A stretch of DNA of 64,000 bases from Adineta ricciae (Eukaryota; Rotifera; Eurotatoria; Adinetida; Adinetidae). Each line of letters starts with the position of its first letter. Position 1 is the first letter of the stretch. Location of the stretch: assembly GCA_905250025.1 (NCBI GenBank), contig CAJNOJ010000130.1, positions 217,878 through 281,877 of the forward strand, read 5' to 3'. The notes beneath the pieces were generated by a model. It was not told the DNA's origin and did no database searches. It saw only the letters and a program-made list of their open reading frames with translations. Below, piece after piece: positions 26,444-45,578 of the stretch. The translations under genes were made by a program, and so were the position numbers.

Positions 26444-26806
26444 ATGCGTTCATTTCTTTTTGCATTACTGGCGTTACTTACGCTTTCATATTGGGCTCAT
26501 CTCTTCGTCACACGTGAATTAAATTCCAGTGACTTAATGACAATTGTCATCGACAAAGGCTTCGTTGGTATATGTGAATGTCAATGTTGTCTTTTACATG
26601 GTACAATGTGCGAATCGACGGTGAAACATCGGTTATTTTTTAAAAACGATTTTTCTTGTGATTTGTGTACGAATGAGTTCTGTGTAACGAATGCAAGTGC
26701 AACATTAGCATGTCACATGATGTATTCGATGAAAGCCGATTGTTTTCAATACAACCCTCGTGAAAAATCACCCACATTTGTTAATGTTCGACCGATTTTA
26801 CAGTAA
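26444..26806 (+). CDS. Small cysteine-rich secreted protein, unknown function
   Basis: Single exon, 120 residues. Signal peptide MRSFLFALLALLTLSYWAHL, then a short domain with about a dozen cysteines (ICECQCCLLHGTMC, FSCDLCTNEFC, ACHMMYS, DCFQYNP). The pairing suggests a disulfide-bonded extracellular protein. No family recognised. An AATAAA signal lies about 30 bases after the stop. It starts 127 bases from the divergent neighbour at 26316, so the promoter is probably shared. Confidence 0.6.
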   Translation: MRSFLFALLALLTLSYWAHLFVTRELNSSDLMTIVIDKGFVGICECQCCLLHGTMCESTVKHRLFFKNDFSCDLCTNEFCVTNASATLACHMMYSMKADCFQYNPREKSPTFVNVRPILQ

Positions 26807-27532
26807 ATTGTTTGTTTTAAAGTATACGCATGTTTCTCAATAAAATAAATCGTCTCCATTCGTTACATTAGTTAACAAAACAAAAGGCTTCATTGATGTC
26901 ATACAATTTCGTAGGTGTCTATCGATTTACCTCTCTAACATCACCACTGAGGAAAGGCGTGGTTTTTCACTAGTTACATTTTCTTTTACTGTAAATATCA
27001 ATGCAAATAATCGTGACATCACTAGGTTGCTATGTGGACATTCCTCTTGCTTAGTGATTATGAAATGTTCCGTGATTCATCCAGTCGACTTTGCATCATA
27101 CTACGAAAGGCAAAGGAAAACAGAACAGTGATGAGTCACTGCCAGCATATATACTCTATGAATAGAACTGCCAACGTGGCAATAGAGAAACAGAGCTATA
27201 CATTGTAGACAGGACACGTCATCATTTGCTGACGACTACTTCATTCGATCGACACTGCTCATTTGAAGCAATTCTCTGTTCTTTGTCATATATAAGGTAA
27301 GGCTTTTTACTGAAAATATTCAAGTTAAATTTGATACACTTCTCAAAACTAAATGTCAAGCATGAATCAAATAGTTTTGTCCATGAGAGATTGAAACGAA
27401 AAGATAAACTGATGCAAGAATGCATCTCAGTCACCTGCTCTTTATTTACCGACAAGCATGAGTCATATCTCTCTCCACATATATATGCATCTACATGGGC
27501 TTTCATTTTAAGGCAAATTCACACGACTCAAA
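26807..27532. other. Intergenic region upstream of the CREB3-like gene
   Basis: Poly(A) signal of the secreted-protein gene near 26840, then AT-rich sequence with no supported coding region. Overlapping frames at 27222-27555 lack any recognisable domain. Confidence 0.5.
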
Positions 27533-29411
27533 ATGATGATGGACGCGGTTTATGACCCATATGATATTCTGTTCGGTGATAATCAAAAATCACCTATTTC
27601 TGATAGTATGCTTTTTACGAATGAAGTTATGTTGGGTAATTTCAATACTGAATCGTCATCGATCAGCCCAATAGCGCATAGCACAGAAAATATCGGTAAG
27701 AAGAGATGGAATGAATGATAATTTTCGATTCAAACTCTTTTTTGATTAAATAGACACGGATTTTGATCCAGCAGCTTTCGAAAAACTAATCAATGAATTA
27801 TTATCATCAGACCCGGGAATGATCCCAGAACAATCGATTGATCTCCCATTAACATCACTAGAACCCGAATCATCGACACGAGAGATCGGCACTGATCCCA
27901 TGGAACCCGCTTCACAACCATTACCGCTGATTATTAACTCAGCTAATCTTAGACAATTAACTAGTGCACCAATTATTTTCATACAAAAATCCGCCGATAC
28001 TGTAGTGGATAATGTCTCAACTATAACCAACGATTGTTATAATGCGCCGCTCGACAGTTCCTCGTTGGGATCGAATGATTATCCAATGGAAGACGTTTTG
28101 CCTCTCACTCCATCAACATCGAGTGATTCCCCTGATGAAGGAAATTCCAACTCACCAGACGTCTGCCAAGATCAAGCTTATTCAAAGCTATTAACAAATT
28201 TTGATGTAAGCACCCTTGCGCGAATCTTCTCGTTTAATTCTATTCTTTTTTCAATATTTAGAATCTACCCCGATCAGGTGCGTTGAAATTGACAAATGAG
28301 GAAGTGAAATTAATCAAGCAAGAAGGTTATCAAGTTCCAACGAAATTACCATTGAGTAAAGCAGAAGAGAAAATGTTAAAAAAAATTCGTCGAAAAATCA
28401 AAAATAAGGTAATTCGAACGATGACGAAAGAAAGTGTTCTTATCAAATGTTCTTTGTTATCTCTCAGATTTCAGCACAAGAGAGTCGTCGAAAGAAAAAG
28501 GAATATGTTGATGCTCTCGAAAAACAAATCGCGAAATATGCTGATGAAAACAATACGCTCAAAGAACGAATGGCAGCGATCGAGAAAAACCAAAAGTAAG
28601 ATTCAGAAAAAGAGATTTTCACATGATGTTCTCATCCGCATCCTTTAGATCGTTGGCCAAAGAACGCGATCTCCTTCGATCCATGCTCAATAAAGCAACA
28701 CCAGCACCTAGCAGAGCTTTGATGGTGAGTTAGTGTTGAAATTTATGCATCTATCTCATCCATCTCTTTGGTTAGGTCTTTGCGGTCTTCTTCGCCGTTC
28801 TTTTCGGTGTCTGGTCGCCAATTGCAAATAAATCGTCTACCGATGACCGGGCTCTCTCGTTAGAAAACGCTTTGATGCCTTCAAACAATCACCAAGCTGC
28901 TTACGTATCGAAAAAATCTTTATTTGAACAGCAAGATAACACACATTCCAACTACATAACTAATAGTCATAAATCTCGCGTTCTGTTATCGGTTGACGAT
29001 CATGATAGTCACCAACAATATGGACCCTATTTACCATCAAATAGCAAACAAAAAAGCATGTTCCAAAAGGAAACAGCAGCACCAAGTTACATGTACTCTG
29101 ATTCCATCGAAAAGTACATAAATAAAAAGCATCAATCGGAAATAGTTGCTGACACCAATGGAAAAGCCCATATGAAACGATCCTTATCAGATGATTCATC
29201 ATCGGTAATTTTTACTCAAAAGTCAACACATAAAAAACTTCGATCTAATTATCATATCAATGAAGATATTGTTGTCGTTGAAGACTCAAACAATGACAAT
29301 AGCGATGGTCCCCTCGAAAACAAATCAGTCAAAATCATCCGCGTCGAACGTGCGGTACCAGCTGTTCGAAACGATACATTAAAACTAGCTCACCGTATGA
29401 TCAATGAATAA
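27533..29411 (+). CDS. CREB3: CREB3-family membrane-bound bZIP transcription factor
   Basis: ER-tethered bZIP factor of the CREB3/OASIS type. Exons: 27533-27695, 27754-28205, 28262-28408, 28468-28595, 28649-28734, 28776-29411. In order: acidic activation region ([18 protein letters not shown]); the CREB3-specific segment before the basic region ([39 protein letters not shown]); basic region [18 protein letters not shown]; leucine zipper; then a transmembrane helix ([15 protein letters not shown]) and a polar lumenal tail. Members of this family are released from the membrane by Golgi proteases and move to the nucleus. Exon phases all match. Which vertebrate paralogue is nearest cannot be decided. 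Confidence 0.93.
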
Positions 29412-29782
29412 CTCACCGAAAACTAGACAATACTTATGTCTATTACACATATATGTAGTTTTTGTCTCTAACTATGTACATTCGTCAATAATATAACCAT
29501 GAGTTCTATTTTTCTCTTTCAACTAACGTATATACGTCAATAAACATAACTTAATTGTATCTACGAATACATCAATGTTCCAAAAATTAAAAATCGGATT
29601 TTCAGGGTGCTAATAATCGGCAATGATCGAAATCAATGATAAGTTTATTTATTTCTCGAATCAAATCTGATCCTCATGTAAGGAAGAAACAGTGACGAAG
29701 GAAAACGAAATCTAATGAACAAACACACATATACATAAACAGTCTTTTGTCTGCAAATAATAGATATTATTCATTGAGGAAT
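29412..29782. other. Convergent 3' regions of CREB3-like and H3.3 genes
   Basis: Tail-to-tail 3' untranslated sequence with AATAAA-like signals near 29540 and no gene. Confidence 0.6.
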
Positions 29783-32660
<2,878 letters not shown>

Positions 32661-34202
32661 TTATCGTTTGCTAACTTTTGTCAAAAGACCGTATTTAGGT
32701 CGCATTGTGATTTTGAAATCGGGTACTATCTTCTGTCCTGGAACTAATTCAAAGTTACATCGTTGGACGAACATAGCGAGCATTATCTTCGCTTCAAGCA
32801 GCGCAAAATTTTGTCCGATACAGTTACGTGTACCAGAAGCAAACGGAAGAAAGGCGTATGGATGCACTAGTTTTGGTTTTAGGCCAGTTTTAGGATCACG
32901 CAACCAGCGCGTATAGTCAAACTTCATTGGATCTTTCCATAAGTCGCTTCGCCGGTGAAGTATATAGTTGTTTATTAGGATAGTCGTTCCTACAGGTATT
33001 CGAAGTGGATGTTCAGTACCAATTGTATGCTCGCGAATACAATAACGCGCAACCAAGGGTGCAGGTGGATACAAGCGGAGTGTTTCATTCAGAATTGCTT
33101 CACAAATGACTAAATCACTAAGACATTCGTTGTCAGGATCGACACCATTCGGTAAAACACGCTCAACTTCCTCCTGACACGCAGCTAAGACATCGGGATG
33201 AGTCATTAGAATATAGAACACCCATGACATGAGATTACCAGTTGTCTCACTACCTGCGAGTACGAATGTCAATGCTTGTTGTTTGATTTGTTGATCAGTA
33301 AACGGCTGTCCTTGATCATCAACAGCTGAAAGGAGAAGATCAAGAAGATCAGGGCCGTTGGACATGCTCGTCGAACGTCCTTGTCGGCGGTCTGAAATAA
33401 TTTGATCAACTAATTCAGCTATCATACGTGCACCATTGTCAACAATATCTTTTTTCCAAAAGGGTAGATTTGCGAGGATAGGTGTTTGATTAACCATACG
33501 TAATGAACGATAAACAATTGCATCAAGTACTTTACCAAATGTTTGGATGATCGTATCCTTTGCACTTATGATTGTTTCAAAACCCGATCCGAAGGCACTG
33601 GACGAAATTATTGTCAATGTTAGTATATTGAGTTGCACTTGTAAATCAATCGGTTTCGGTTCATTGGTATTCGTTTTCGATGCCGTGAGAATATCGATAA
33701 TTGCTTTGCCTGTTTGTTCCGTGATAATCGATACCATCGCTTTGAGATTCGTATGATAAAACGCAGGATTGATCATTCGACGTGCTCGTTCATGTTCTTG
33801 ACCTTCAGCGACCAATAGATTTTCTTTACCAATAATTGGAATAAAAACCGCATTGAATAATGGTGGTTTGATGTAGTTCTGTGCATTTGTTCGACTATAA
33901 ACATCGGCAAGTAGATCAGGTTCAGTAACGATCAGACGTATTGCTGGACCAAAGCAAAGTAAAAATACATTGCCATGTTTTCGCACTAAGTTTTCTTGAT
34001 AGGTCATGGTAGCATCCGCTTGCCGATAGCGCCGTATTTCAGGAAGTTGACCAATAATTGGAACGAATGGTTCTCCTGTAATACCTTGTGCACGGAAGAT
34101 GTCATAGAGACGTTTTGGCGGACGAATTAATTTTGTGTAAACAATAAGAATGAAAAAAGTGACGACAGGTACAAAAATGTAGAGTAAAATTTGTAAAACC
34201 AT
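32661..34202 (-). CDS. Cytochrome P450 monooxygenase
   Basis: Single-exon, full-length 513-residue microsomal P450. N-terminal membrane anchor (LLYIFVPVVTFFILIVYTKL) followed by a proline hinge; oxygen-binding I-helix motif AGSETT at residues 316-321; ExxR helix ETLR at 373-376; and heme-binding loop FASGTRNCIG with ligand Cys461. All key residues are intact, so an active heme-thiolate oxidase is expected in the endoplasmic reticulum. The closest general resemblance is to the CYP3/CYP4/CYP46 part of the family; I cannot assign a CYP number or substrate. An intronless gene among intron-bearing neighbours is slightly unusual. Confidence 0.93.
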   Translation of the reverse strand: MVLQILLYIFVPVVTFFILIVYTKLIRPPKRLYDIFRAQGITGEPFVPIIGQLPEIRRYRQADATMTYQENLVRKHGNVFLLCFGPAIRLIVTEPDLLADVYSRTNAQNYIKPPLFNAVFIPIIGKENLLVAEGQEHERARRMINPAFYHTNLKAMVSIITEQTGKAIIDILTASKTNTNEPKPIDLQVQLNILTLTIISSSAFGSGFETIISAKDTIIQTFGKVLDAIVYRSLRMVNQTPILANLPFWKKDIVDNGARMIAELVDQIISDRRQGRSTSMSNGPDLLDLLLSAVDDQGQPFTDQQIKQQALTFVLAGSETTGNLMSWVFYILMTHPDVLAACQEEVERVLPNGVDPDNECLSDLVICEAILNETLRLYPPAPLVARYCIREHTIGTEHPLRIPVGTTILINNYILHRRSDLWKDPMKFDYTRWLRDPKTGLKPKLVHPYAFLPFASGTRNCIGQNFALLEAKIMLAMFVQRCNFELVPGQKIVPDFKITMRPKYGLLTKVSKR

Positions 34203-35753
34203 TTGATATGAATCTGTTTGATTACTCGAGTCGTTTTTATATTCTCTTCAACTTGTTGGTTTTTGACAACGTGTCGTATTCTTTGACGAAATGCGCTATC
34301 GAACGTTCTTTTCGCACGCGTGCTTAAAAAGAAAGCTTATCTGAAAATGTTGTAATCGTCAACAAATTCTACAATACTTCAATTAAAGGTTGTACACAGA
34401 GGCTCAGTAAATTGATAGTATGCGTATGCAGATAAAAACTTTCTGTTCGGCATCATTTCAATTTCCTCTGTCAGGTCGTATGCTAAATAGTTTGAAAAAA
34501 TTGTAAAACGTTTACATTCTGATGTTAGTATACAATAGGATGAAATCATTGTCGATATAAAAAAAAAATTTTTAAACCGTTATGTGATGAGTCATTCTCG
34601 ATTATATTTAATATTTGTGATCGGTTTCTTTTGGATTAAAGAGTAAAAGTGTGTAAAATCCAATGAGAATATCAGTGAGAATCATGCAAACGAAGCAACT
34701 TGTTAGAGCATTGGTTAGTTTAGAATTTCCATGCTGAATTACTGGAACATAGATTGATTGTGATCATTGATTAACTGTTATTCATGGAATCAGGAAATGC
34801 ATTGAAATTGTTCATCAACGATTGTTGATCGATACGAGAACGGAAAGTTTGGATGATTATAGCCAGATGATAGAAGTAGAGCATTACCTAAACAAGATCA
34901 ACCATTGGAAACTTGCGACGAGATTTCAAACTCGATTCACTCATACCAAAATAGTGGACAAAATGCTGAGAACAATCGATACAATGTTCCACCATAGGGC
35001 ACGACGTGAATAAAGACGCGCTTTATCATGGAAATTCACATCAGCCTTTGCCGAACTTTTGATGGAATAAGCCAGCGCAATGAGTCCTAGAATTCAAATC
35101 GATTCGATTGAATGAGCCTAAGGTAGATCTCCCTTTTTTTTTAAACCTGTTACTGGACATAGACAAAGAGCGGAAAACAGCGAGAGCACGAAATAATGAC
35201 GAATTTTTGCAGGTTGTCGTTGAATCTGAACTGATGAACGATCAAGAAGAATTGCTGATGACGACGGTGCTTCGAACAAGAAGAAAAGGAAATGCTCGCT
35301 GTGTAAATTTGACGGTTTCATTTACTCTCATTTAACCATTTTGTTTTGAAAGAATAATCCATCTTTGAGTGGCCTTTGCACTGCGTATGTGTATCGATAA
35401 ATCTTTACTCATAAAAATGAAAGAAAATATGTATATTTATATGTAGGAGATCGATCACGAGTCAGTGGAAAAGAAACGAAAAAAAACAACCAATTCTACA
35501 GACATCTATCAAAAAGACAGTGCTAGATTCGACGATTTGATTGGTTAACATAGTAGACCTTGATTTAGAAGAGATTTTTATCAGTAAACAAGTATTGTTT
35601 TGTCGATGATCTTCGATGCAAATGTTTTCGAACATAATTAATTATGACATATGCAGATCATTGAATCGAATTCGACAAGTACAGACATATGAATATTTCA
35701 TTAGTTCTTTTCCTACGATGAACAGTAATGGAACACATACTTTCTATTTTAGA
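34203..35753. other. Intergenic region, no gene supported
   Basis: P450 promoter side and the upstream flank of mL49. AT-rich; short frames (34822-35013, 35108-35335) have no domain. A TTTTCTATTTTAG acceptor-like site ends one base before the mL49 start codon at 35754, so the mL49 5' untranslated region may be spliced. Confidence 0.5.
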
Positions 35754-36452
35754 ATGTCTCTAGTATTTCAGTCACTGATTCGTCGAACTCCTTCGACATT
35801 TATCGCTAGAATACCTCGTCGTCTATGGTCGTCGAGTGGAAAATTTCCATCTCATCCAATGGGAACGGAAGAATACGAAAATCAACCACGCAAATCAATC
35901 ACTGAATTACCAGATGAATTAACTGAACGTGGTACTAAACCAGAATTCATTTCCGGATATGAATCAACAAAAGATGGCTGGGATTGGGTAGATAATGTTC
36001 TATTCAAATCTGCCATCCCTGAACCACCCAATCATCCAACTCCGTCTGGTTGGGTACCACCCGATCCAAGGCTTGCTCGTCAATGGCCTTATTTCGTTGA
36101 TAGAGATCGTTTTCATTCCTATGCACTCTATGTTCGTATATTACCTGTTATGCTTGAATATTGGCTTCATGAACAACACCGTTATTATTTGAATATTTTC
36201 CGTCGTCGTGTAGAATACGATATTTATGCACAACGAACAAGACGGTTTAGTCTACTGGAATTAATCTCAGGCGATATTTGGGCATTAGATCATGATTTGA
36301 AGGCTTATTTGACAAAACGTGTACACTTAACTGATGATAAATCCAAAGAATTACCTATCCTATCTCAGGTTGATGAAATCAAACGACATATTCTTGTTGA
36401 AGGCGAATACGAAGAATGGATAGCAGATTTTTTAAAAGAAAAAGGCTTTTGA
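35754..36452 (+). CDS. MRPL49: Mitochondrial ribosomal protein mL49
   Basis: Component of the large subunit of the mitochondrial ribosome, 232 residues in one exon from the ATG at 35754. N-terminus basic and Ser/Arg-rich (FQSLIRRTPSTFIARIPRRL), typical of a mitochondrial presequence. The mL49 signature is clear: PSGWVPPDPRLARQWPYFVD, then SGDIWALDHDLKAYL, and the C-terminal VEGEYEEWIADFLKEKGF, which matches the family end GYF...L..WL.EKGF. There is extra sequence between the two conserved blocks compared with human. The next gene starts only 67 bases after its stop, on the same strand. Confidence 0.87.
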   Translation: MSLVFQSLIRRTPSTFIARIPRRLWSSSGKFPSHPMGTEEYENQPRKSITELPDELTERGTKPEFISGYESTKDGWDWVDNVLFKSAIPEPPNHPTPSGWVPPDPRLARQWPYFVDRDRFHSYALYVRILPVMLEYWLHEQHRYYLNIFRRRVEYDIYAQRTRRFSLLELISGDIWALDHDLKAYLTKRVHLTDDKSKELPILSQVDEIKRHILVEGEYEEWIADFLKEKGF

Positions 36453-36463
36453 TAGATGAATAA

Positions 36464-36519
36464 ATGTAGCAGACTAAAAGCAATTGAAATTTGTTTCGTT
36501 TTGTTTTTCTAGATTCAGA
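36464..36519 (+). promoter_or_regulatory. Intercistronic region with poly(A) signal and splice acceptor
   Basis: Between the mL49 stop (36450-36452) and the NIPSNAP start (36520) there is an AATAAA (about 36460) and a strong acceptor, TTTTGTTTTTCTAG ending at 36512, seven bases before the ATG. No donor for a normal intron is apparent in this gap. This is the pattern of an operon junction resolved by spliced-leader trans-splicing. Confidence 0.55.
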
Positions 36520-37955
36520 ATGCATCTCTCCAAAACTCATACAATGAAATTTTTGACTTCGATATCATCGAATGTCAGTCAAACCTTTGTTCGCACCTTA
36601 TTCAATCCTTTTGGATCAAAATCAATCGAAGCAGCCAAAGATGCACATTCAAATCTATTGACAAATACCGAAAATGTCTTCGAACTACAACATCACACTG
36701 TAAAACCAAGCGCAATGGTAAAAACTTCGAGAGAAAGAATGTCATTTCTGCAAATTGTGAAGAATATATATATATACGTGTACGCTTGTCATCATCGAAT
36801 TCCTCTATCTGTATAAAGACAACACAGCGAGTGTTGTTATTCACATATCCGTACCTATTTCAAGAAATTTTACAACTTGACATTTTTCTTCGCTGGTAGA
36901 AATGTACGAACGTAAAAAACATCATTGTTTTCTTACTGCTTTTCACTTCGAATCGGAAGAGAAAAACAAAACGTCCACTTGAAACTATACCCCCGAAAAA
37001 AAAGCAGTCACGATGATGTCAATATTTTCTTGAGAAATACACTTCTCTTTTAATTGACATGTTTCTGGGATATTAATGTAACAAAAGTCTTAGATTCATT
37101 CTTCACTTCATCAGAGAACGAGAGTGTGTCTTTTGAGTGCGTACATGTCAAGGACGGGGTATATTCGTCATATTAATCGATACGCACGTTACGCCTTGCT
37201 TTCTTTTTCACCGTTAGAATGACTACGAAGCCATCTATTGCGACTACACATCGCAATTGATTAATAAGCATGCTGCTAATGGTCTTGTTCATACCGGTTC
37301 ATGGAAAGTACACATTGGTAATGTACAAAATCAATATGTACATATCTGGATGTATAAAAATTTTCCTCACTTGGATGAATTTTTGGATGGCAGTGACAAA
37401 GACAATTCGATGAATGATAAATTAAATAATCATATCGTTAAACGGTCAAATCAGATTTGTCTTTCATTTTCCTATTTTGGTGCGTACAAACACAAAGAAA
37501 ACTATTCATTCGTTGTTAATGGATCTACCTTGTAGGTATTCCTCAACCACGCTCAAAATCCGAGGATCAATCGAATCCGAACATTTATGAAATGCGTTCG
37601 TATTGGCTCAAGCCTGGTACATTAATCGAATGGGGAAATTTATGGCACAAAGGTGTTCAGTATCGTCCCGATGCCAAAGTTCTCGGTGTTTTCTCCCAGA
37701 TCGGCGAACTGTATAATGTTCATCATATGTGGTCGTATAAGAACTTTCTACATCGTAAACAAATGCGTACAAATGCATGGGCTAAACCCGGTTGGTCTGA
37801 AAAGTAATAAAATGCAAATGTTTGATTTACGATTAGACGAGAAAAAAAACACGCGTTTGTTTATTTCTTGTTTTAGTGTCGAGTATACAGTCCCGTTAAT
37901 TCGAAAAATGGAATCAAAGATTCTCGTACCAATGAAAAACTCACCGATGCAATGA
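36520..37955 (+). CDS. NIPSNAP2: NIPSNAP family mitochondrial protein
   Basis: Four exons: 36520-36717, 37218-37489, 37536-37803, 37876-37955, phases matching. N-terminus is Ser/Thr/Arg-rich and presequence-like (HTMKFLTSISSNVSQTFVRT). Family blocks: ELQHHTVKPSAM; VHIWMYKNFPHLDEF; IYEMRSYWLKPGTLIEWGN; GVFSQIGELYNVHHMWSYK; and the end YTVPLIRKMESKI...SPMQ. NIPSNAP proteins are mitochondrial, with two dimeric alpha/beta-barrel-like domains; in vertebrates they act in mitophagy signalling. NIPSNAP1 and NIPSNAP2 cannot be separated here. Probable second gene of an operon with mL49. Confidence 0.92.
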
Positions 37956-38180
37956 AACAGTTGATCAATTTGCTTGAAGCGAAAGTCTAGATTAGATTAA
38001 AATAATAAACAGTGATGGTTCATTTTCTACCCAGAAACGTATTTTTCTTCTTCTTTTTCTCTTTTACTAACAACAATCATTGCGTACTATTGATTGATTA
38101 TATATGAATTGGGGTGATGTTGTTTTCTTTTTACGTATTCTTCTTTTATTTTAAGATTAGATAGTTTCTGGTTTATTCAC

Positions 38181-42299
<4,119 letters not shown>

Positions 42300-43704
42300 A
42301 TCAATCCTAGTTATCAACGGTTTTATTCTTCTTACTGTAGTCAACCCGTGAATAATTTTTTTTCAAAATGCATGTTTCAATTCTTTTCAAAATATATATC
42401 ACTCTTTACTTTTCTCCTTTTCTTCGAAGCGAATACAACCGAAACCAATCTGTCTTTCTGCATCAAATTTTTCTAGTCTAGTTTCCATCATACTCACACG
42501 CGTACTGTCTCATCTCTTCAATATGCTTTGTCATATTTTCTATGTGATTGATTTTCTTATTTGAAAGAAAAAACGAATACAAATGACCCATCATGTACCG
42601 ATTTATGATTTAATTATATATGTTTGTCGTGAAGATGATCATTTGCCGTTGTAGTTGACCAGTCACTGAATAGTAGGACCGATTTGTGACACAACCATAT
42701 GTAGTGTTTCTCTTTCTCCTTTTTTATGCTTATTATACACTAGACGGTAGAAACATTAGACTTCTCTACACATACATTAACTGATTTCATGCGATTTTCG
42801 ATCTTGTTCGACGTCGAGTATAATGAAGAAGATGAAAAGAAACTGGTCGAAGATAAATAGAACATGAAATTCTATTCGTTGATATCTTACACCTCACACA
42901 TCATATTTCGAATGAGTAATTGTGTCTATTGACTAAACATACTGTTTGCAGTTATTTCTAACGATAAAATTCACATTAAGTGTCCTTCGACAAGAGATTT
43001 CACACTAATTGCCACGAACAGTATCGATCGAGTCGATATTTCTTAGACAGTCTAGTGATTATTAATACATCATATTCATCCATTTCACTCGATTGGATAA
43101 GTAAACGAGCTCCTCTATTTGTACAAGTAGTCATCGTATGTCTAGCTGAGTATATGCATACATATATATATATATATATATATATCTTCGCTATGCCCTC
43201 TTCGCCTTACTAAGAAAAGTTCTTTCTCTTTTCTTCTCTCTCGTTTTGGGTACAGCTGTTTCAAGTATACATGTGTTCAACGGCTGGCCAGAGAGCATGA
43301 TAGAAAGAGAGAATAACGACGTTTCTTTTACCATTATTACAGACATTCAATTACTAGCTCCATACTTCTTCTCTCTTTCTCTCCTTCGTGCATGCCCTAT
43401 AATCGCGCATTATGCCATTATTCATTGGTCTTTTTTTCTTGTTTCCTCCTTTTTTTTCTTGCTTTTTTTATTTATAGATGATTGATAGGTGTTGTTGTTC
43501 TATTTGGCCACTAACACATCTTACTCATTCTTCTCCGCCTTCTTCGTCTATTACTTCATTTCGACTACCGTTCGCATTACACATTTGATCATCAACCTAG
43601 ATAATCTTTTTCTTTCGTTTTTCGTACTTTTCGCTGAGTCTCCTCTTGCCTCTCCGTCCGTCCACTGCGCTTTTCCTGTGCTTCTTTCAACCGATTAATC
43701 GACG
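42300..43704. other. Intergenic region
   Basis: PFK 3' side and upstream region of the ankyrin gene. (TA)n tract at about 43160-43185; CT/TTC-rich stretches towards 43700. No supported coding region. Confidence 0.55.
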
Positions 43705-45245
43705 ATGACAACTACCAATAACGGGGGTGATTTGCAACATTTAAAAGAGAAGAAGACAACATCGTCAAAGGTAAATAACATTATGAACGAGACAAACGAA
43801 CCATCGACAGTTCCAAATGGTGAGGCAACAGCTGCCGCTACTAATGGCCAGGAAACGACAGCCAAACCGAAATCTTCGGACTCGACTTTAGAGCAAGAAT
43901 TTTTCTTCGGTCTAACCATCGATGACGCAGTCAATTCAGCAGACAACCTTATGGAGTTATTCTACAATGCATGCAAATACAGTCATTTAGAACTCGTGAA
44001 AAGATGTGTCGAACAAAAACATATCGATGTCAATGAACCCATCAACAATGATTATCCTTTATGCATTGCTTGGTAAGTCAATAGACTTCTGCCATCTCTC
44101 AAATGAGTTCGTCTCTTTATAGTCACAAAGGTCATATTGAAATCGTACGCTATTTGCTTACTCATGGAGCTGATATCCATATTAAACGCGAAATGAACGT
44201 TTCAACAGCACGCGGAAATCAGCGCTTATCGCGCGCCAATGTCAGTCATGGTGACAGCGCGCTGACACTGGCAGTGAAATATGGTTTCGAAGATATCGCC
44301 ATTTTACTTGTCGAACATGGTGCTGACATATTAAATGAAAATAGCGAGTTCGAGAAATCTCCTTTACAGGATGCCATTCGTCTCAATCGTCATCGTATTT
44401 TGAATGTTTTTATGGACAAATTAAAGAATACGCCAGCAACATCAGGTTATGATGAATCGTTATTGTTACAAAAGAAAGGTGACATTCTTCGACAATGTCT
44501 TATTAATGATCAAATCGATGCGTTACGCGTATTTGTGCCCAATGTTTGGGAAGAACTTAACAGTGATTTTATGTTGACTGTTTTGAATAATCTCATGTTG
44601 AAAAACAAAATTCAATCCGACAAGGCATTTGATGTGTTAGAAACAATTCTCGATGCAATTCCAACACCGAAATTGAAAATGTACGATGTCGGTGACCTAT
44701 TGAAACGTTTTCTTCATGTTTTACAAGCGCAATTTTTAACAATCAGTGACGATCGTATTCAAATTCTCTATTTACGCACATCGCTTCTTTTTACTATACT
44801 CAAATATCATGAAACAGTCGATTTTACAAACTATTTGGATCTACTAGATATCTATTTTCGTGCAATTCACAATAGTGTTGAAAGTACAGGTAAGACTTAC
44901 TCGAGACGAAAACATTCGCTATCGAAGAATGAAACATTTCTCTTTCTAGGCGAAGGAATCAATCAAATCTATGAATATATTGTTCGTTTCTATGAAAATC
45001 TCATTTTAATGGGTCATTTGATTCTTACAAATAATAGTGTTATTTTACGTTTACTCGAATGTGAACATGTTCAACGAATGCAACCTATTGATATGTATCT
45101 TTCATGGCGTGCACGTAATCCATTTCTACTCAAAGAACGCTGTCGTCTTATGATTAAAAATATTCTACCAACGTACAAGCGAACGACATTAGAGAAATTG
45201 AACTTAAATGAAGACACATTTTTCTATTTGTATTATCAACGATAA
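43705..45245 (+). CDS. Ankyrin-repeat protein
   Basis: Exon 1 43705-about 44071 and exon 2 from about 44123; the phase join gives IACHKGHIEIVRYLLTHGAD, a perfect ankyrin repeat. A further repeat ALTLAVKYGFEDIAILLVEHGAD follows. An in-frame 60-base segment (about 44889-44949) has GT...TTTCTAG ends and an unlike translation, so it is probably a third intron. The N-terminus is Ser/Thr/Asn-rich and disordered (TTTNNGGDLQHLKEKKTT). The C-terminal roughly 200 residues are helical without a named domain, ending NLNEDTFFYLYYQR. Function unknown; probably a protein-binding scaffold. Confidence 0.82.
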
Positions 45246-45578
45246 CTAGTGCGACTTTTTGCAATATAATTTATTTCTTAGTTGTGATATGATCAAAATC
45301 GTGTTCAATATATATATATATCTACACATATGTGTGTGTGCGTTTGTTATTCAGATGTCTATGTCAAATGAAGAAAATGAAATAGTGAATAAGAAGGCTA
45401 TTTACATTTTTTGACAACAGTGTGAATGTGTCGCTCGATTTCTTCTTCTCCTCTTTTCTTTTCATTTCTATTTGTCGTATCTTTTCTTGAAGTTAATAAA
45501 ATAGAATCATTTCTACTTACCTGATTAAGATAACAACACGAAAAACTTTGTAGATTTATATAGAATTAACTACATGTA
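45246..45578. other. Short intergenic region
   Basis: Contains a short (TA)n tract near 45310 and AATAAA near 45497. No gene. Confidence 0.6.
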
